This document shows positions 10,791 through 21,778 of a stretch of DNA of 64,000 nt, piece after piece. The notes beneath the pieces are model-generated. The model saw nothing but the letters and a program-made list of their open reading frames with translations. It made no database searches and was not told the DNA's origin. The position numbers and the translations under genes are program-made. The stretch is from Erinaceus europaeus (taxonomy: Eukaryota > Chordata > Mammalia > Eulipotyphla > Erinaceidae), in the NCBI RefSeq assembly GCF_950295315.1, contig NC_080177.1, positions 84,961,123-85,025,122 on the forward strand. Direction: 5' to 3'. Within the stretch, counting starts at the first letter, position 1. Each line of letters begins with the position of its first letter.

Positions 10791-11164
10791 CAGCGTGTGC
10801 GACCTGTGGCGCCCTGCTGCCAGCCTGTATAGGAGCTGCAGCTTTCTGCCTTGCTTCCACATTGACACCTCCCTGCAGGCTACTTCGTCCACCACTGGCC
10901 TGGAAGTCCTGCCCTCACCCAGAATGCCCAGGTTTTATTTTCTTTTTCTGGAATTGTTCTCCAAATTAGGGTGATCCTTTATTATTCACTTAAATCAGTT
11001 AAATCTGTGAGTAGTTATGTATTCCATGGATTATAACCCATTGCAACCAGTGTTTGATTTGCTGTTACACGTCTGCCGGCTGGTCACTGGGGCCATCCAT
11101 GTCCCCTCCCTCTCCTCCAGCACTTCCCGAGCAACTCGGCATTCTCTGGAGCTGTGAGGGCCTC
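10791..11164. other. GC-moderate noncoding DNA
   Basis: Overlapping short frames occur here (60-72 codons, 10756-10974) with no recognisable domain. No repeat was identified. Confidence 0.4.
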
Positions 11165-11860
11165 ACACTATACATCAGACAAGGAGAGGAAGATGAGTGT
11201 TGGAGAGGGCGTGGGGAGAGAGGGGCTCTACTGCCCTGCTGGTGGGGGTGCAGATGGGTGCAGCCTCTGTGGAGAACAGTGAGGCAGAGCCTTAGACAAG
11301 TGCAAACCGTAATGCCATGTGACCCAGCAATTCCACTGCTGGACATTTACCAAAAGATGGAATAACACTGACTCGAAGGGATACAGGCACCCCGTGTTCA
11401 TAGTGGCTTTATTCGTAATAGCAAAGAACCTAGAAACAACCCAGACGCCCTTTGACAGATGACTGGATAAAAATGTTATGGGACACATACTCAACACAGT
11501 ATCACTCAGCAATAAAAAGGGATGGTATTATGGCCTTTAAAGCGGATAAAGTGGATAGAGTTGGAGAAGAGGATGCTCAGTGAAGCAGGTCAGGAGCAGG
11601 ACAGCTACAGAATGACTTCACTCATATGCGGAATATAGAGGATTAAGTATACAAACGCGAATAGAAATAGAAATGCAGGCTTCTATCTACAACTGACTGG
11701 GAGAACTAGATTATCTGTGGGGGTCAGTCAGGGTGGGGCACACAGACGGGAGAGATGAAAAATAAACTCCTAAGAAAGACACATGCACCAAAGGCTTTCC
11801 CAATGTATGAAAGCTGAGGTTCTACCCAGGTCACTGTGCTTTTGTATTTTTACTCTCCTA
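11165..11860 (+). mobile_element. L1 3' end, old subfamily
   Basis: Plus-strand L1 signatures are GTTGGAGAGGGCGTGGGGAG (11198-11217), CTGGTGGGGGTGCAGATGGGTGCAGCC, CTGTGGAGAACAGT, AATTCCACTGCTGGACATTTACC and CACTCAGCAATAAAAAGGGATGG. The segment ends in 3' UTR sequence with no preserved A-tail. Frames are broken. Confidence 0.88.
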
Positions 11861-12057
11861 GGTCGGGGCTCAGACTGTTTAGGGATTTCAGCTTCTTTTA
11901 ATTGGAGAATGCTGCCGAAATGCTGTGGTCTGTCTGTCCCTTAGTGTGCTCCTTGTTACTGAACGCCGCTCTTTCTAGAAGCCTCAGCAGAGGATGTTCA
12001 GCCTAAGTTCACATCTATAAAAACAGACATTCTGTGTTGATTCCGGTTTCTGAAGAG
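11861..12057. other. Spacer
   Basis: Nothing recognised. Confidence 0.4.
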
Positions 12058-12355
12058 TTGTGTGTGTGTGCACACCTGTGTGTGTGTGTGCGCAGCTGTG
12101 TGTGTGCACCTCTGTGTGTGTGCAGCTGTGTGTGTGCATCTGTGTGTGTGCAGCTGTGTGTGTGTGTGCAGCTGTGTGTGTGCATCTGTGTGTGTGCATT
12201 TGTGTGTGTGCATCTGTGTGTGTGTGCACCTGTGTGTGTGTGCAGCTGTGTGTGTGCAGCTGTGTGTGTGTGCAGCTGTGTGTGTGCACCTGTGTGTAGC
12301 TGTGTGTGTGCAGCTGTGTGTGTGCAGCTGTGTGTGTGTGCAGCTGTGTGTGTGT
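12058..12355. repeat. GT-rich minisatellite (TGTGTGTGCAGC family)
   Basis: GTGTGTG runs are punctuated every 14-18 bp by CAGC, CACC or CATC. The opposite strand reads CACACACAGCTG. Unit length varies in steps of 2 bp. The overlapping Cys/Val- and His/Thr-rich frames are by-products of the repeat. Confidence 0.95.
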
Positions 12356-12984
12356 ACTCCACACTGTCATTGCACTTCCCTGGTAACTCCACACCTCAGG
12401 TCTTAATACTCAAGCAGCTTCCTTTCTGCCCTTGTAATCACTTCCCCTGACACTGAGGAGTCTGACTCTCATCTTCTGTTATATGCTGATTTGTCCCTCC
12501 CTGTTACATACAGAAGGTAATCTGTAAACCTCAACTCATACATATTTGAAAACCAGTGTTGTCTTTAGCCTTGCAATATCTACAGCCCTGTTTTCCCAAG
12601 TAAGTAGACTTACTCTTTCTTTCAGTCCCCACTACATTGTGGTCATTTGTAACAAAATGCTGGGTTCCTATGTCACATTTTGTATTTGCTTTGGGATTCC
12701 TTTCTCCATGCTAGTTTTCTTTCTAATTTACTTACAGTAAAATTCAGTCTGTGGTTCATAGCAGGGATTTTGACAAATGTGTAGTCATGTCTCTGCTAAC
12801 ATAGTCTTTGGGAAGAAAACATTCCCAGGTTACTCTGCCCTTCCCCACCCCCACCAGCTAACCTTGTGTCTGACAACTGTGGACATGTTTTGTGTTACTA
12901 TAGCCTCAGCTTTTCCAGAAGTTTAAGTAGAAACATATATGTATGTAGACCACTGATGCTCAGAAGATGCTAGTTAGTTTCTTT
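12356..12984. other. Noncoding DNA, no feature seen
   Basis: No repeat or coding evidence. Confidence 0.4.
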
Positions 12985-13162
12985 TTTAAACTCATTTTTA
13001 TTTGTTAATGAGAGAGATGCAGAGAGAAAGATACACACAGAGAGACCGGGGCACTGCTCAGCTCTGGAATATGGTGGTGCCTGGGACCGAAGCATGGGCC
13101 TTTAGTGCCTCAGGCATGAAAGTCTTTTTGCATAATCGTTATGCTGTCTCCCCAGCCTGCAG
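12985..13162 (-). mobile_element. Group C SINE
   Basis: Reverse-strand order: a GAGAGAGATGCAGAGAGAAAG body, CACTGCTCAGCTCTGG, then GGCATGAAAGTCTTTTTGCATAATCG and TTATGCTGTCTCCCC, which holds the complement of the A box. Confidence 0.85.
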
Positions 13163-13624
13163 TTTTGTTTCTCTGAGCACATCTGACAATGACTGGGTGT
13201 GTTTTTGATGGTTAGGAAGAAGGTGGAACCACTACTCCTGTTAGAGCAAAACTTGGTGAAGACAGGAGCCAGGTCACCTAGGGACCTCCAGCAATATTGT
13301 CTCTGAGGAGGCTGAGAAGAGAGAGGATAAATTTGGATGCCACCCTGTGTTGTATATTATTATTACTATTCACAGGTGGGTTTTGCTTCTTTTTCTATCA
13401 CAAGCCGTATTGCACTCATAGGTTTCCTCTTTTCCCTATTCCCTCTGCCAGTTGGCAGTGTTTCTCGGTCAGTTTTCACTCATAGTTTTGCAGAAGGGTC
13501 AGAGGTTCTCCTAGACGGCAGTGCACTCTGCCTGAGAGACAGAATTCCAGCACTCAGCTCCTTGGTCCTCTAGGATGCCCTGTTACACTTGTGCTACTTA
13601 GCTTGTTTGACTTCTTTTTATGTA
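13163..13624. other. Noncoding DNA, no feature seen
   Basis: Frames of 62 and 78 codons overlap here without recognisable content. Confidence 0.4.
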
Positions 13625-13805
13625 TGTGTTTGTTTACTTCATTATTATTGAATACAGACAAAAATGCGATGGGGGAAAGAGGCAGAGAGACCCCTGCAGC
13701 TCTGCTTCACTACTCATGAAGCTTTCCCCCTACAGGTGGGTACCAGGGGCTTAAACCTGGGTCCTTGCACACTGTCATGTGTGTGCTTAAGGTACCTGCC
13801 CAGGT
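13625..13805 (-). mobile_element. Group B SINE
   Basis: The order is an ATTATTATTGAATACAGACA tail, GCAGCTCTGCTTCACTACTC, GAAGCTTTCCCCCTACAGG, then GGCTTAAACCTGGGTCC (box B) in reverse orientation. Confidence 0.85.
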
Positions 13806-14417
13806 TCACAGAACTCTGGCTTTCTGCTCAGCTACAGTGGTGACCTAGGAAATCCGTCTCACAGGATGAGCATGGGTGCAGGGACGTATATGGCAGTCAC
13901 ACAGTTACTAGGTTTCTCCTGTGACCAGTTGGGAAATGAGTGGGTTTGACACTTGGTTCATGTAAAAGAAAATGCTCATGAAAACATGGTGCCCTGAGTG
14001 CACCAGTCTAAACTGGCCAGATTAAAAAAAACCCAACCATTTGGTTCTTACTTTGATGGGACAAGTTTGTCTAGATTGAGTGTGGCATTTCTTCTCGTTG
14101 TCCTGCTTGAGGCCAGATACTGGAGGCTGGTCCATCTGTGATGACCTCAGCTAGGAAAGTTTATCTGAATCCCACATAGCATCTGAGCCTTACACTGGTC
14201 GCCTGCACTGGGTCCCATGGGTCGGCAGGGAGTAGACAGCATGGAAGTGTGTGGGACTGCTCAGTGCCCAGCCAAAGAATAGAGAAAGTCTCACTTGGCA
14301 TTCTGTGTCCAGAGCAAGTCATAGTGTCTCAGGCTATATTTCCCACCCACCTTTTCTTTCCACTCTCCTTAGATGTTTCTTATTTGTAACATTGCACACT
14401 AATTAAATTTAGGGTTT
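13806..14417. other. Noncoding DNA, no feature seen
   Basis: No repeat or coding evidence. Confidence 0.4.
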
Positions 14418-15360
14418 TGTTTAATTTATTTATTTATAAAATGGAAACACTGACAAGACCATAGGATAAGAAGGGTACAATTCCCACCACCAGAACTCCG
14501 TATGCCATCCCCTCCTCTGATAGCTTTCCTATTCTCTATCCCTCTGGGAGCATGGACCCAGGGTCATTGTGGGGAGCAGAAGGTGGAAGGTCTGGCTTCT
14601 GTAACTGCTTCCCCGCTGAACATGGGCGTTGACAGGTGGATCCATACTCCCAGCCTGTCTCTCTCTTTCCCTAGTGGGGAAGGGCTCTGGGGAAGCGGAG
14701 CTCCAGGACATTGGTCGGGTCATCTTCCCAGGAAAGTCCGGTTCACATCATGGTAGTGTCTTGAACCTGGTGGCTGAAAAAGAGTTAACATTTAAAGCAG
14801 AACAAATTGTTATGAACCTTATGGCTGGGATATTGCAGATGAAGATTTGGAGTCTCTGTTTTGGAAATAGCTAGTGGGTCTATTTTAGTTATATTCCAAA
14901 GGGCCCATGACTTCATTAGTTTTTGCCTGAGCCTGACATCTGATATGCAAGTGGACCCAGGTTATTGTCTGGGGAGATGCGTCATGGCTGGATAAAGGGC
15001 CAGAAAGTTGGACCAGGGAAAAGAGTAGCTCCCCAATATGGGACAAGTGTGTAAATATTGTTGAAAGTAACCCCCACCGATTTGATCTGGATTTGATCTA
15101 TATTCAGCACAGGAGCCTATGTAACCTCTACATCTCTTTAGGTCCTAACTCCCATTCTGTGGTCCTCAGTAGGAATATTCTGAGTTGCCCCAATTTCTGG
15201 ACCCACCTTCCTCAGGTGGAGCATAGAGTATGTTATCCAACCCCCCTTCGGAGGATGGAACATTCTCTACCATTGTTGATCCACCAATGTAATGAGAAAC
15301 ACTTTGATGAATGAATACAGGTTTTAGCCAGAATTTTAGCCAGAGCTCTATACCATATGT
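14418..15360 (-). mobile_element. V-tail repeat, longest uninterrupted copy
   Basis: It starts with the reverse of an A-rich tail (TTTATTTATTTATAAAATGG) and then GAAACACTGACAAGACCATAGG. The latter is nearly identical to the 3' terminus of the Vingi-like LINE at 24166-24241. It runs about 940 bp, past the TATTCAGCACAGGAGCC block (15102) and further than most copies. No frame is shared between copies. I infer a nonautonomous retroposon. Confidence 0.82.
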
Positions 15361-15649
15361 TCATGATAAGATAGTCCTGAGAAATGCTTTTTTTTCCCCC
15401 CTGAAGGCATGAGGAACTTGTTAACTTTCAACATAGTTACAAGTGTATATATGGTGATAGTTTCACACATGTATTTGGGTATAAAACAGTAAGAATGAAT
15501 GAATACACAGATCATTTGATTTTACTGGCCTAGAGGCCAAAAGTATTCACACAGTGTCCAATAATTTTCTTTTTTTTCAATATAATTTTCATATGAAGCT
15601 GGAAAGTCTTTACCACTCTGTCATTTCTGTATGTTAACTTTTAAGAAAT
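15361..15649. other. AT-rich spacer
   Basis: A short T/C run at about 15389-15401 precedes sequence of unknown type. Confidence 0.4.
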
Positions 15650-15964
15650 GATCTGATTTTTAAAAAATATTTATTTATTTATTTTCCTTTTTGTTACCCT
15701 TGTTGTTTTTTATTGTTGTAGTTATTGTTGTTGTTATTGATGCCATCGTTGTTAGGAAAAAGAGAAATGGAGAGAGGAGGGGAAGACAGAGAGGGGGAGA
15801 GAAAGACAGACACCTGCAGACCTGCTTCACCGCCTGTGAAGTGACTCCCCTGCAGGTGGGGAGCTGGGGTCTCAAACTGGGATCCTTATGCCGGCCGGTC
15901 CTTGTGCTTTGCGCCACCTGCGCTTAACCCGCTGTGCTACTGTCAGACACCCGATCTGATTTTT
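15650..15964 (-). mobile_element. Group A SINE with 12-bp target duplication
   Basis: The SINE (15662-15952) lies between exact direct repeats GATCTGATTTTT at 15650-15661 and 15953-15964. On the minus strand it runs from the tRNA-like head (GTAGCACAGCGGGTTAAGCGC) to an AAAAATAAATAAATA-type tail. The group A box B is altered in this copy (GTCTCAAACT in plus). Confidence 0.93.
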
Positions 15965-16111
15965 TTTTTCTAGTTTACATACTAAGAAACTTACTTTATC
16001 ATAGAAAATTAATCAGTGTTGTTCCTATAAAAACCTACTTCATTATTGGTATGAGATAAGTATAAACTTTAAGCAAAATGTACAGACTAGTTATTTATTT
16101 TAAAAATCCAT

Positions 16112-16225
16112 CCAGGAAGATAGCATAATAGTTAAGCAAAGACTCTCATGCCCAAGGCTTGGAGGTCCCACCTTCAATCCCAGCTCTACCTTAAGACAGA
16201 GCTGAGGGATTCTCTGGCTTAAAAA
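16112..16225 (+). mobile_element. Group C SINE
   Basis: GATAGCATAATAGTTAAGCAA (A-box region) is followed by CTCATGCCCAAGGCTTGGAGG and a CTTCAATCCC box B remnant. Confidence 0.8.
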
Positions 16226-16516
16226 TAAGTCCTTCATTGCACAAATATGTGTCCTAGATTATGGAAATCTCATTAAATCAGCTGTTTATGACCATACTCA
16301 TAAAAAAAAAAGGTGAGAGTCTGGCTAAAAAGTAAATATTCTTTTTCACATATCACATTAGATGTTTTAAAACATTAATGGTGTTCACAGTGGAAGAGCA
16401 CTATCAATTAAAATGGGGTGAACATCTTTCGTTTTATAGCTGAATGAAGTCACTGTTAATAGAATATGATTCCATATTGCAGTGTACGTTTATGTGATGG
16501 GTAAGTGCTAAGCATC
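16226..16516. other. AT-rich spacer
   Basis: An A-run occurs at 16302-16311. Otherwise nothing recognised. Confidence 0.4.
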
Positions 16517-16605
16517 TTATTACTCTCTAGACAACTAAAATACAAGACAACTTCTGGTGTTAGTTATTTATAAACCACAGGAGAGGCTGAAAAGCTTTTT
16601 CAAAA
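16517..16605 (+). repeat. Dispersed duplication, copy 1
   Basis: About 88 bp matches 17766-17853 at roughly 90% by eye. Both copies include ACTAAAATACAAGACAA and AGTTATTTATAAACCACAGG, in the same orientation and about 1.25 kb apart. Confidence 0.9.
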
Positions 16606-16617
16606 TCAGAAAGCACT

Positions 16618-16715
16618 AGGGGTAGGGGAGGTGACTCAGCAAAAGAGCCTGAGACTTGCAACTGTGGGACCCTGAGTTTGAAACCTGGCACCACATAAAA
16701 ACAGGAAGCCTAGAG
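16618..16715 (+). mobile_element. Short SINE-like segment
   Basis: GGGGTAGGGGAGGTGACTCAGC, GAGACTTGCAACTGTGGGACC and GAGTTTGAAACC resemble a tRNA-headed SINE with an internal box B. Its group is uncertain. Confidence 0.5.
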
Positions 16716-17262
16716 GTGGCCTAACCCATGGCCCTGCAATTCCTCTCCTGGGAATAGATCCCAAGGAGTCAAACACACCCATCCAAAAAGATCTGTGTGC
16801 ACCTGTGTTCGTAGCAGCACAAAGTGTAATAGCCAAAACCTGGAAGCAACCCAAGTGTCCAACAACAGATGAGTGGCTGAGCAAGTTGTGGTCTAGACAC
16901 ACAATGGAATACTACTCAGCTGTTAAGAATGGTGACTTCACCTTCTTCACCTCATCTTGGATTCAGCTTGAAGGAATCATGTGAAGTGAGATCAGCCAGA
17001 AATTGAAAAATAAGATAAAAATGGAAAACACTAAGCAGACTTGGTCTGGAGTTGATGTATTGCACCAAAGTAAAGGACTCTGGGTGTGTGTGTGTGTGTG
17101 GGGGGGGGTCCAGGTCCTGGAACATGATGGCAGAGGAGGACCTAGAGAGAGTTAGAGTGTTACATGAAAAACTGGTAAATTTTACACAATGTACCAACTA
17201 ACTGTAAACCATTACCCCCTATAAAGAGAAAAAATAAAGAAAGAAAGGAAGAGAGAAAGGGA
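16716..17262 (+). mobile_element. L1 3' end with A-rich tail
   Basis: It contains the L1 ORF2 C-terminal coding signature (ATAGCCAAAACCTGGAAGCAACCC, AATGGAATACTACTCAGCTG) and then the 3' UTR typical of this genome (GTATTGCACCAAAGTAAAGGACTCTGGG). A TG/G stretch at 17083-17108 precedes AAAGAGAAAAAATAAAGAAAG. It is 5'-truncated and inactive. Confidence 0.9.
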
Positions 17263-17399
17263 ATATAAGCAGGAAAGACAAAACTGCAATGGAACATTAC
17301 AGATGACAGAACGGTGTGCTGTCTCCTGCAATGCTTCCCTCTCTCATAAAAAAAAACCTTTTTTGTTTGTTTGTTTGCTTTTCTTTTTTGTAATTATTG

Positions 17400-18010
17400 C
17401 TAAATATAAAATTGTTCTGATAGGGCTATAATGCGTATATTATTTCTTTTGAAGTCATCCCATATGTATCTGTTATTGTTTTCAGTATCTCTTGATCTCT
17501 TACTTCTTTGTTAGATTTCTCTCCTTTGTCCTCAATCTTGCTAATTCTGTTTTCTGCCTCACTTATTCTATTCTCTCTCCCTTCTGTTGTTTTCTGTAGC
17601 TCAGCTGTTTTGTGACCCTGTTCTGATACTGTTTTAGCTTGTTCAGCTACTTGTGCTTTTAGCTCAGCTATTTCAGCTTCCAGCTCTCTAATGACCTGGA
17701 GATAGTGATTTTCAGAGTCTCATTGTTTTCACAGTTTTGATGATGCTATTTTCTGATAAGTATTTTGTTACTCTCTATATAACTAAAATACAAGACAATT
17801 TCTGGTATTAGTTATTTATAAACCACAGGAGAGGGCGAAAAGTTTCTTTCAAATTCTTTCCTCACTGCTTTGACTAATGTCTCAGTTAGTGTTTGGATAT
17901 TGCCCTCACTCTTATGTGCTTCTACTTTTGGGGGATCTTATCTGAGCTTTTGTCCTAGTTCATTTCTCCAAAGTCTCTCTATGTAGTACTTGCTTTCTTT
18001 GGTAAATAAT
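17400..18010 (-). mobile_element. L1 ORF1 (coiled-coil region) fragment, with insertion
   Basis: On the minus strand it encodes a glutamate/lysine-rich heptad-like stretch of short segments such as AELKAQVAEQ, ENRISEAENRISKIED and NKEVRDQEI. This is what the L1 ORF1 coiled coil looks like. The frame is interrupted at 17766-17853 by an 88-bp segment also found at 16517-16605. The RNA-binding half of ORF1 is absent. Confidence 0.72.
17766..17853 (+). repeat. Dispersed duplication, copy 2, inside L1 ORF1 fragment
   Basis: It matches 16517-16605 and interrupts the L1 ORF1 fragment. Its source is probably the unique DNA upstream. Confidence 0.88.
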
Positions 18011-18204
18011 AATAGTGCCATTTTACTCCCTGTTTTCTAGAAATCATAATATCCAAAATAATAATGGAGCCAACGGATGTTTATGCTCAGTCACGTGGTG
18101 AATTAATAGAAGAATATAAGAAACCGTGTCAGGGCATTCAGCTATAGTCACTTACCACTGGGGATAAGGATCATGATGAATGATGTTAAACAACATTATT
18201 CTTT
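18011..18204. other. Spacer
   Basis: No recognised feature. Confidence 0.4.
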
Positions 18205-18433
18205 TTTATTTCTGTACTGGGGGATTAATACTTTACAGTCAACAGTAAAATACAGTAGTTTTTACATGCATAACATTTCTTAGTTTTCCATATAGCAATA
18301 AACCCCCCACTAGGTCCTCTTCTGCCATCATGTTCCAGGACCTGAAACCACCCCTCTACCCACCCCAGAGTCTTTTACTTTGGTGCAATACGCCAACTCC
18401 AGTCCATGTTCTGTGTAGTGTTTTCCCTTCTGA
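18205..18433 (-). mobile_element. L1 3' UTR fragment
   Basis: Reverse complement of the L1 3' end seen at 61.9-62.09 kb. Landmarks are ACAGTCAACAGTAAAATACAG, GCATAACATTTCTTAGTTTTCC, ACTAGGTCCTCTTCTGCC and GGTGCAATACGCCAACTCC. Confidence 0.9.
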
Positions 18434-18435
18434 TC

Positions 18436-18602
18436 TTGTTTTTCAAAGAGAGAGAGAGAAAGTGAGAGAGAGAGATAGAGAGAGACCTGCAGTACTGACT
18501 ACTCCTGCAGCTTCTCCCACGAGGCAAGGACCAGAGGCTCAAACCCAGTTTCTTGTCATTGATCACGTGCACTCTGCCTCGTGCACTGCCATGTGGCCCC
18601 TT
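18436..18602 (-). mobile_element. Group B/C-like SINE, diverged
   Basis: A long GA-rich stretch is followed by CCTGCAGTACTGACTACTCC and GGCTCAAACCCAG (box B reversed). It sits against the L1 3' UTR fragment. Confidence 0.6.
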
Positions 18603-19289
18603 AATTTATTATTTAAAAATACAGTGTATGTACCTTAAGTTTGATTTGTATGTCCATTGAATACTCAATAAATGTTTAAAATGTGGTAAATAATCCTTAT
18701 CTGTAAGCATCTTTACAATAAATACCATTACGGTAGGAATACAGACTTCTCCCTCGCTGAACATGATTGTTGTGGGTTTTTTTTTTTGGAATTTTTGTTT
18801 AATAATTATGTTTTATAATATACCCAGAGTCACTCAAATATATCCTACTTTTTTGTCCTTTCTTGACAGTATTTGTCAAGACTTCCATGTCTGAGTAGAC
18901 TGTACTCACATGTTGTGGCAGAAGAAATAGTTGTCAGTCAGACTCTGCTTCTTGCCAAGGAAGTGAACAATGGGCTCCAGAAATCTATAGGTGAACTCCA
19001 CCACCACCTGTTCAATACTTCTTTCTTCTTTCCAGAACTCATGCAATAAATACTATGTTGTGGGCATCAGAGCCAAAGAAAGAAGGGGGAGGGCATTCTG
19101 GGAGACGCAGTTCCAACTTCGCTAAGTTGACTCAGGATAAAGCCTCAAGAAAGAACAAGACACTGGAATAGGAACCACAGAGATTTGTCTAGGCCGCTGC
19201 TGAGATGGTCTCTAGAGTTTATTATGATATTCATTTTAATTGTCATCAATATTTCATTGTTTATTTTTTAAAAGAGGCATTCTCTATTT
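18603..19289. other. AT-rich noncoding DNA, no feature seen
   Basis: No recognised repeat or coding frame. A T-run lies at 18779-18788. Confidence 0.4.
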
Positions 19290-19502
19290 TTTAAATCATA
19301 TTTTTATATATCTATTTGGATAGAGACAGAGATTGATAGGGGAGGAGGTGGAGAGGGAAAGAGACAGAGAGACACCTGCAGCCCTGCTTCACCAATTGTG
19401 AAGATTCCCCCTGCAGGTGGGGCCTAGGGGCTTTGACATGGGTTCTTGTGCACTGTAAATTTAGTGTGTGCACCTGACCAGGTGTGCCACCGCCTGGCTC
19501 CT
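19290..19502 (-). mobile_element. Group B SINE
   Basis: Reverse order: a TTTGGATAGAGACAGAGATTG body end, CACCTGCAGCCCTGCTTCACC, GATTCCCCCTGCAGGTGGGG, then GCACCTGACCAGGTGTGCCACCGCC. Confidence 0.88.
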
Positions 19503-19569
19503 GGTCATTATTTCTGAATGTACTGGGTGCAGTGCCAATTGAAGATCCATCTGGTAGGAATATTAACTT

Positions 19570-19702
19570 TTTAATAGAGGAAGGCAAGACTGCAGCCTGA
19601 CTTCACCACTTGTGAAGCTTCTGTGGGTGGGGACTGGGGCCTTGAACTCAGGTCTCTGAACATGTAACATCTGTACCAGGCGTACCACTGCCTGGCCCAC
19701 AT
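19570..19702 (-). mobile_element. Group B SINE, body-deleted
   Basis: A shortened copy with GCCTGACTTCACCACTTGTGAAGC, GGGACTGGGGCCTTGAACTCAGG and GTACCACTGCCTGGCCCA. Most of the CT-rich body is missing. Confidence 0.8.
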
Positions 19703-19754
19703 AGAAGGTATTTTTTTTATGAAAAATACATAGAAGTAAAAATACATAGAAGCT

Positions 19755-20045
19755 ATTTTTTGTTATTAATTTATTTATAAAGTAAAAACTATCAACAAGA
19801 TCATAGGATAAGAGGGGTACAACTACATACAATTCCCATCACCAGAGTTCTGCATCCCATCCCCTCCATTGGAAACTTCCCTGTTATTTATCCCTCTGGG
19901 AGCCTGGACACAGGATCATTGTGGGGAGCAGAAGGTGGGAGTTCTGGCTTCTGTAATTGCTTCTCCACTGGACATGGGTGTTAGCAGGTCAATCCATACT
20001 CCCAGTCTGTTTATATCTTTCCCTAGTGGGGCTGGGCTCTCGAAA
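19755..20045 (-). mobile_element. V-tail repeat, 5'-truncated
   Basis: Only the 3' approximately 290 bp of the repeat is present. It runs from the reversed tail (TTATTTATAAAGTAAAAAC) through ATAGGATAAGAGGGGTACAAC to CCTAGTGGGGCTGGGCTCTC. Confidence 0.88.
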
Positions 20046-20117
20046 CAGAAAGCAACTTGATTTATAAAGTTATTCTGAAAACAGAATAGTCAAGAGTTTT
20101 GACAAATCATTTGGAAT

Positions 20118-20456
20118 TGACAAGACATGATTTATTTTATTTTATTATTATTATTTTTTGCCTCCTGGGTTACTGTTGGGTTCGGTGCCTACACTACAAA
20201 TCCACTGCTCCTGGAGGCCATTTTTTTTTTTTCGATTTTGTTGCCCTTGTTGTGGTTGTTATTGTTGATACCATTGGACAGGACAGAGAGAAATAGAGAG
20301 AGAGGATAGAAAGACAGGAGGAGAAAAAGACAGATATCTGTAGACCTGCTTCATCGCTTGTGAAGCGACTCCCCTGCAGGTGGGGAGCCGGGGGCTCGAA
20401 CTGAGATCCTTAAGCTGGTCCTTAAGCTACCGCCTAGCCCTGACAAGACATGATTT
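20118..20456 (-). mobile_element. Group A SINE with extra 3' module, 16-bp target duplication
   Basis: Direct repeats TGACAAGACATGATTT at 20118-20133 and 20441-20456 flank the element exactly. The plus strand reads T-rich tail, extra module (CCTCCTGGGTTACTGTTGGG...CTGCTCCTGGAGGCC), body, then head. This is one of the clearest retrotransposition products in the window. Confidence 0.95.
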
Positions 20457-20993
20457 CTGAACTGTGTCCTGCAGCTGCAGTGGAGCTGGATGGCAGCGCA
20501 TGCAGCAGAGACACCGTCAGATGTCAGCGCATGTTGATCTTGGAATGCAAAGGGAACCACAGACTGAGGAGTCATTTGGTCTGAACCCTCTATCCCCCAT
20601 CCACTAGCCGCGTAACCTTGTACTGTAACTGATAAGTTTGCCAAGAAAGGATCACAGGGTGAGGCAATGCAGACCATGAGCGCTTTTGCTGTGAGCTGTT
20701 ACCTGCTTTTTCGAGGTTTCTCAAGAGCGAGAGACACCAGGCTTGCGGGAATAATCAGACTCTGGAGCCTACTTGAGCAAGTGTGCCCAACACTACAAGT
20801 GCCGCCTTTGCAAGCTGCTAGCCAGGCTGAGACCTCCTTTACACTTAGTCCTTGCTATTCTTTTCAACAGTTGGAGAAAATATGCTTCTTTTTGGATATA
20901 AAATAGTTAATATAAAACAGTAGCAAGCTTCTGTCTTGAAGCAATAACAGTGGGGCTAAAGTAAAGCACTGATAATAGAAAGAATAAAATGAT
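20457..20993. other. Noncoding DNA, no feature seen
   Basis: Some CpG-containing sequence but no repeat or gene recognised. Confidence 0.4.
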
Positions 20994-21126
20994 CTGGGGC
21001 CAGGAGCTGGCCCACCCAGAACACACATGTTGCCAGGTGCAATGACCAAGGTTCAAGCCCCTGACCCCCATGTTCAGGGGGAGAGCTTCCTGAGAGGTGA
21101 TAATGCGGCCGGCCGTTCTCTCTCTC

Positions 21127-21167
<41 letters not shown>

Positions 21168-21270
21168 ATCTATCTATCTATCTATCTATCATTTATCTAT
21201 TTATCTCACACTCTCTCTACATCTGTGTCACACCCTCCCCTCAATATATCTGTCTCTATAAATAGAGAAA
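20994..21270 (+). mobile_element. Group B SINE with (CTAT)n in its body
   Basis: The GGGGCCAGGAGCTGGCCCACCC head, a GGTTCAAGCCCC box B and GGGGGAGAGCTTCC are followed by a (CTAT)n microsatellite at 21125-21205 replacing the usual CT-rich body, and then an A-rich tail. Confidence 0.85.
21125..21205. repeat. (CTAT)n microsatellite
   Basis: About 20 tetramers in two runs separated by a CATC interruption, inside the group B SINE. Confidence 0.95.
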
Positions 21271-21441
21271 AGAAAGAAAGGGGAAAAGTGACCACCAGAG
21301 TGGTGGATTCATCCTGCAAACACAGTGAGAACCTTATGGCCATGAAAACAAATAAATAAAAGCCACACTTGTAGAAAAAGAATTAGAAGTTCTGTCTCAG
21401 AGATCATTGGTCCATTTATGTCACATGGAAAATGTGGATAT

Positions 21442-21778
21442 GACTGAACAATTTTTCTTTTCTTTTTTCTTCTTTTTTTTTCAAATATTTATTTTATTTA
21501 TTTATTCCCTTTTGTTGCCCTTGTTGTTTTATTGTTGTAGTTATTATTGTTGTTGTCGTTGTTGGATAGGACAGAGAGAAATGGAGAGAGGAGGGGAAGA
21601 CAGAGAGGGGGAGAGAAAGACAGACACCTGCAGACCTGCTTCACCGCCTGTGAAGCGACTCCCCTGCAGGTGGGGAGCCGGGGTTCGAACCGGGATCCTT
21701 ATGCTGGTCCTTGTGCTTTGCGCCACCTGCGCTTAACCCGCTGCGCTGCAGCCCGACTCCAGACTGAACAATTTTTCT
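21442..21778 (-). mobile_element. Group A SINE with 17-bp target duplication
   Basis: Exact direct repeats GACTGAACAATTTTTCT at 21442-21458 and 21762-21778. The SINE between them is close to the group consensus, including GGTTCGAAC near 21682-21690. It looks recent. Confidence 0.96.

Noticed and set aside
11984..12450. Cys/Val- and His/Thr-rich frames on both strands
   Set aside because: They are translations of the GT-rich minisatellite in several frames.
17083..17108. G-quadruplex candidate in the TG/G stretch
   Set aside because: There is one long G-run, not four separated runs. It is part of the L1 3' UTR, where this tract varies between copies.
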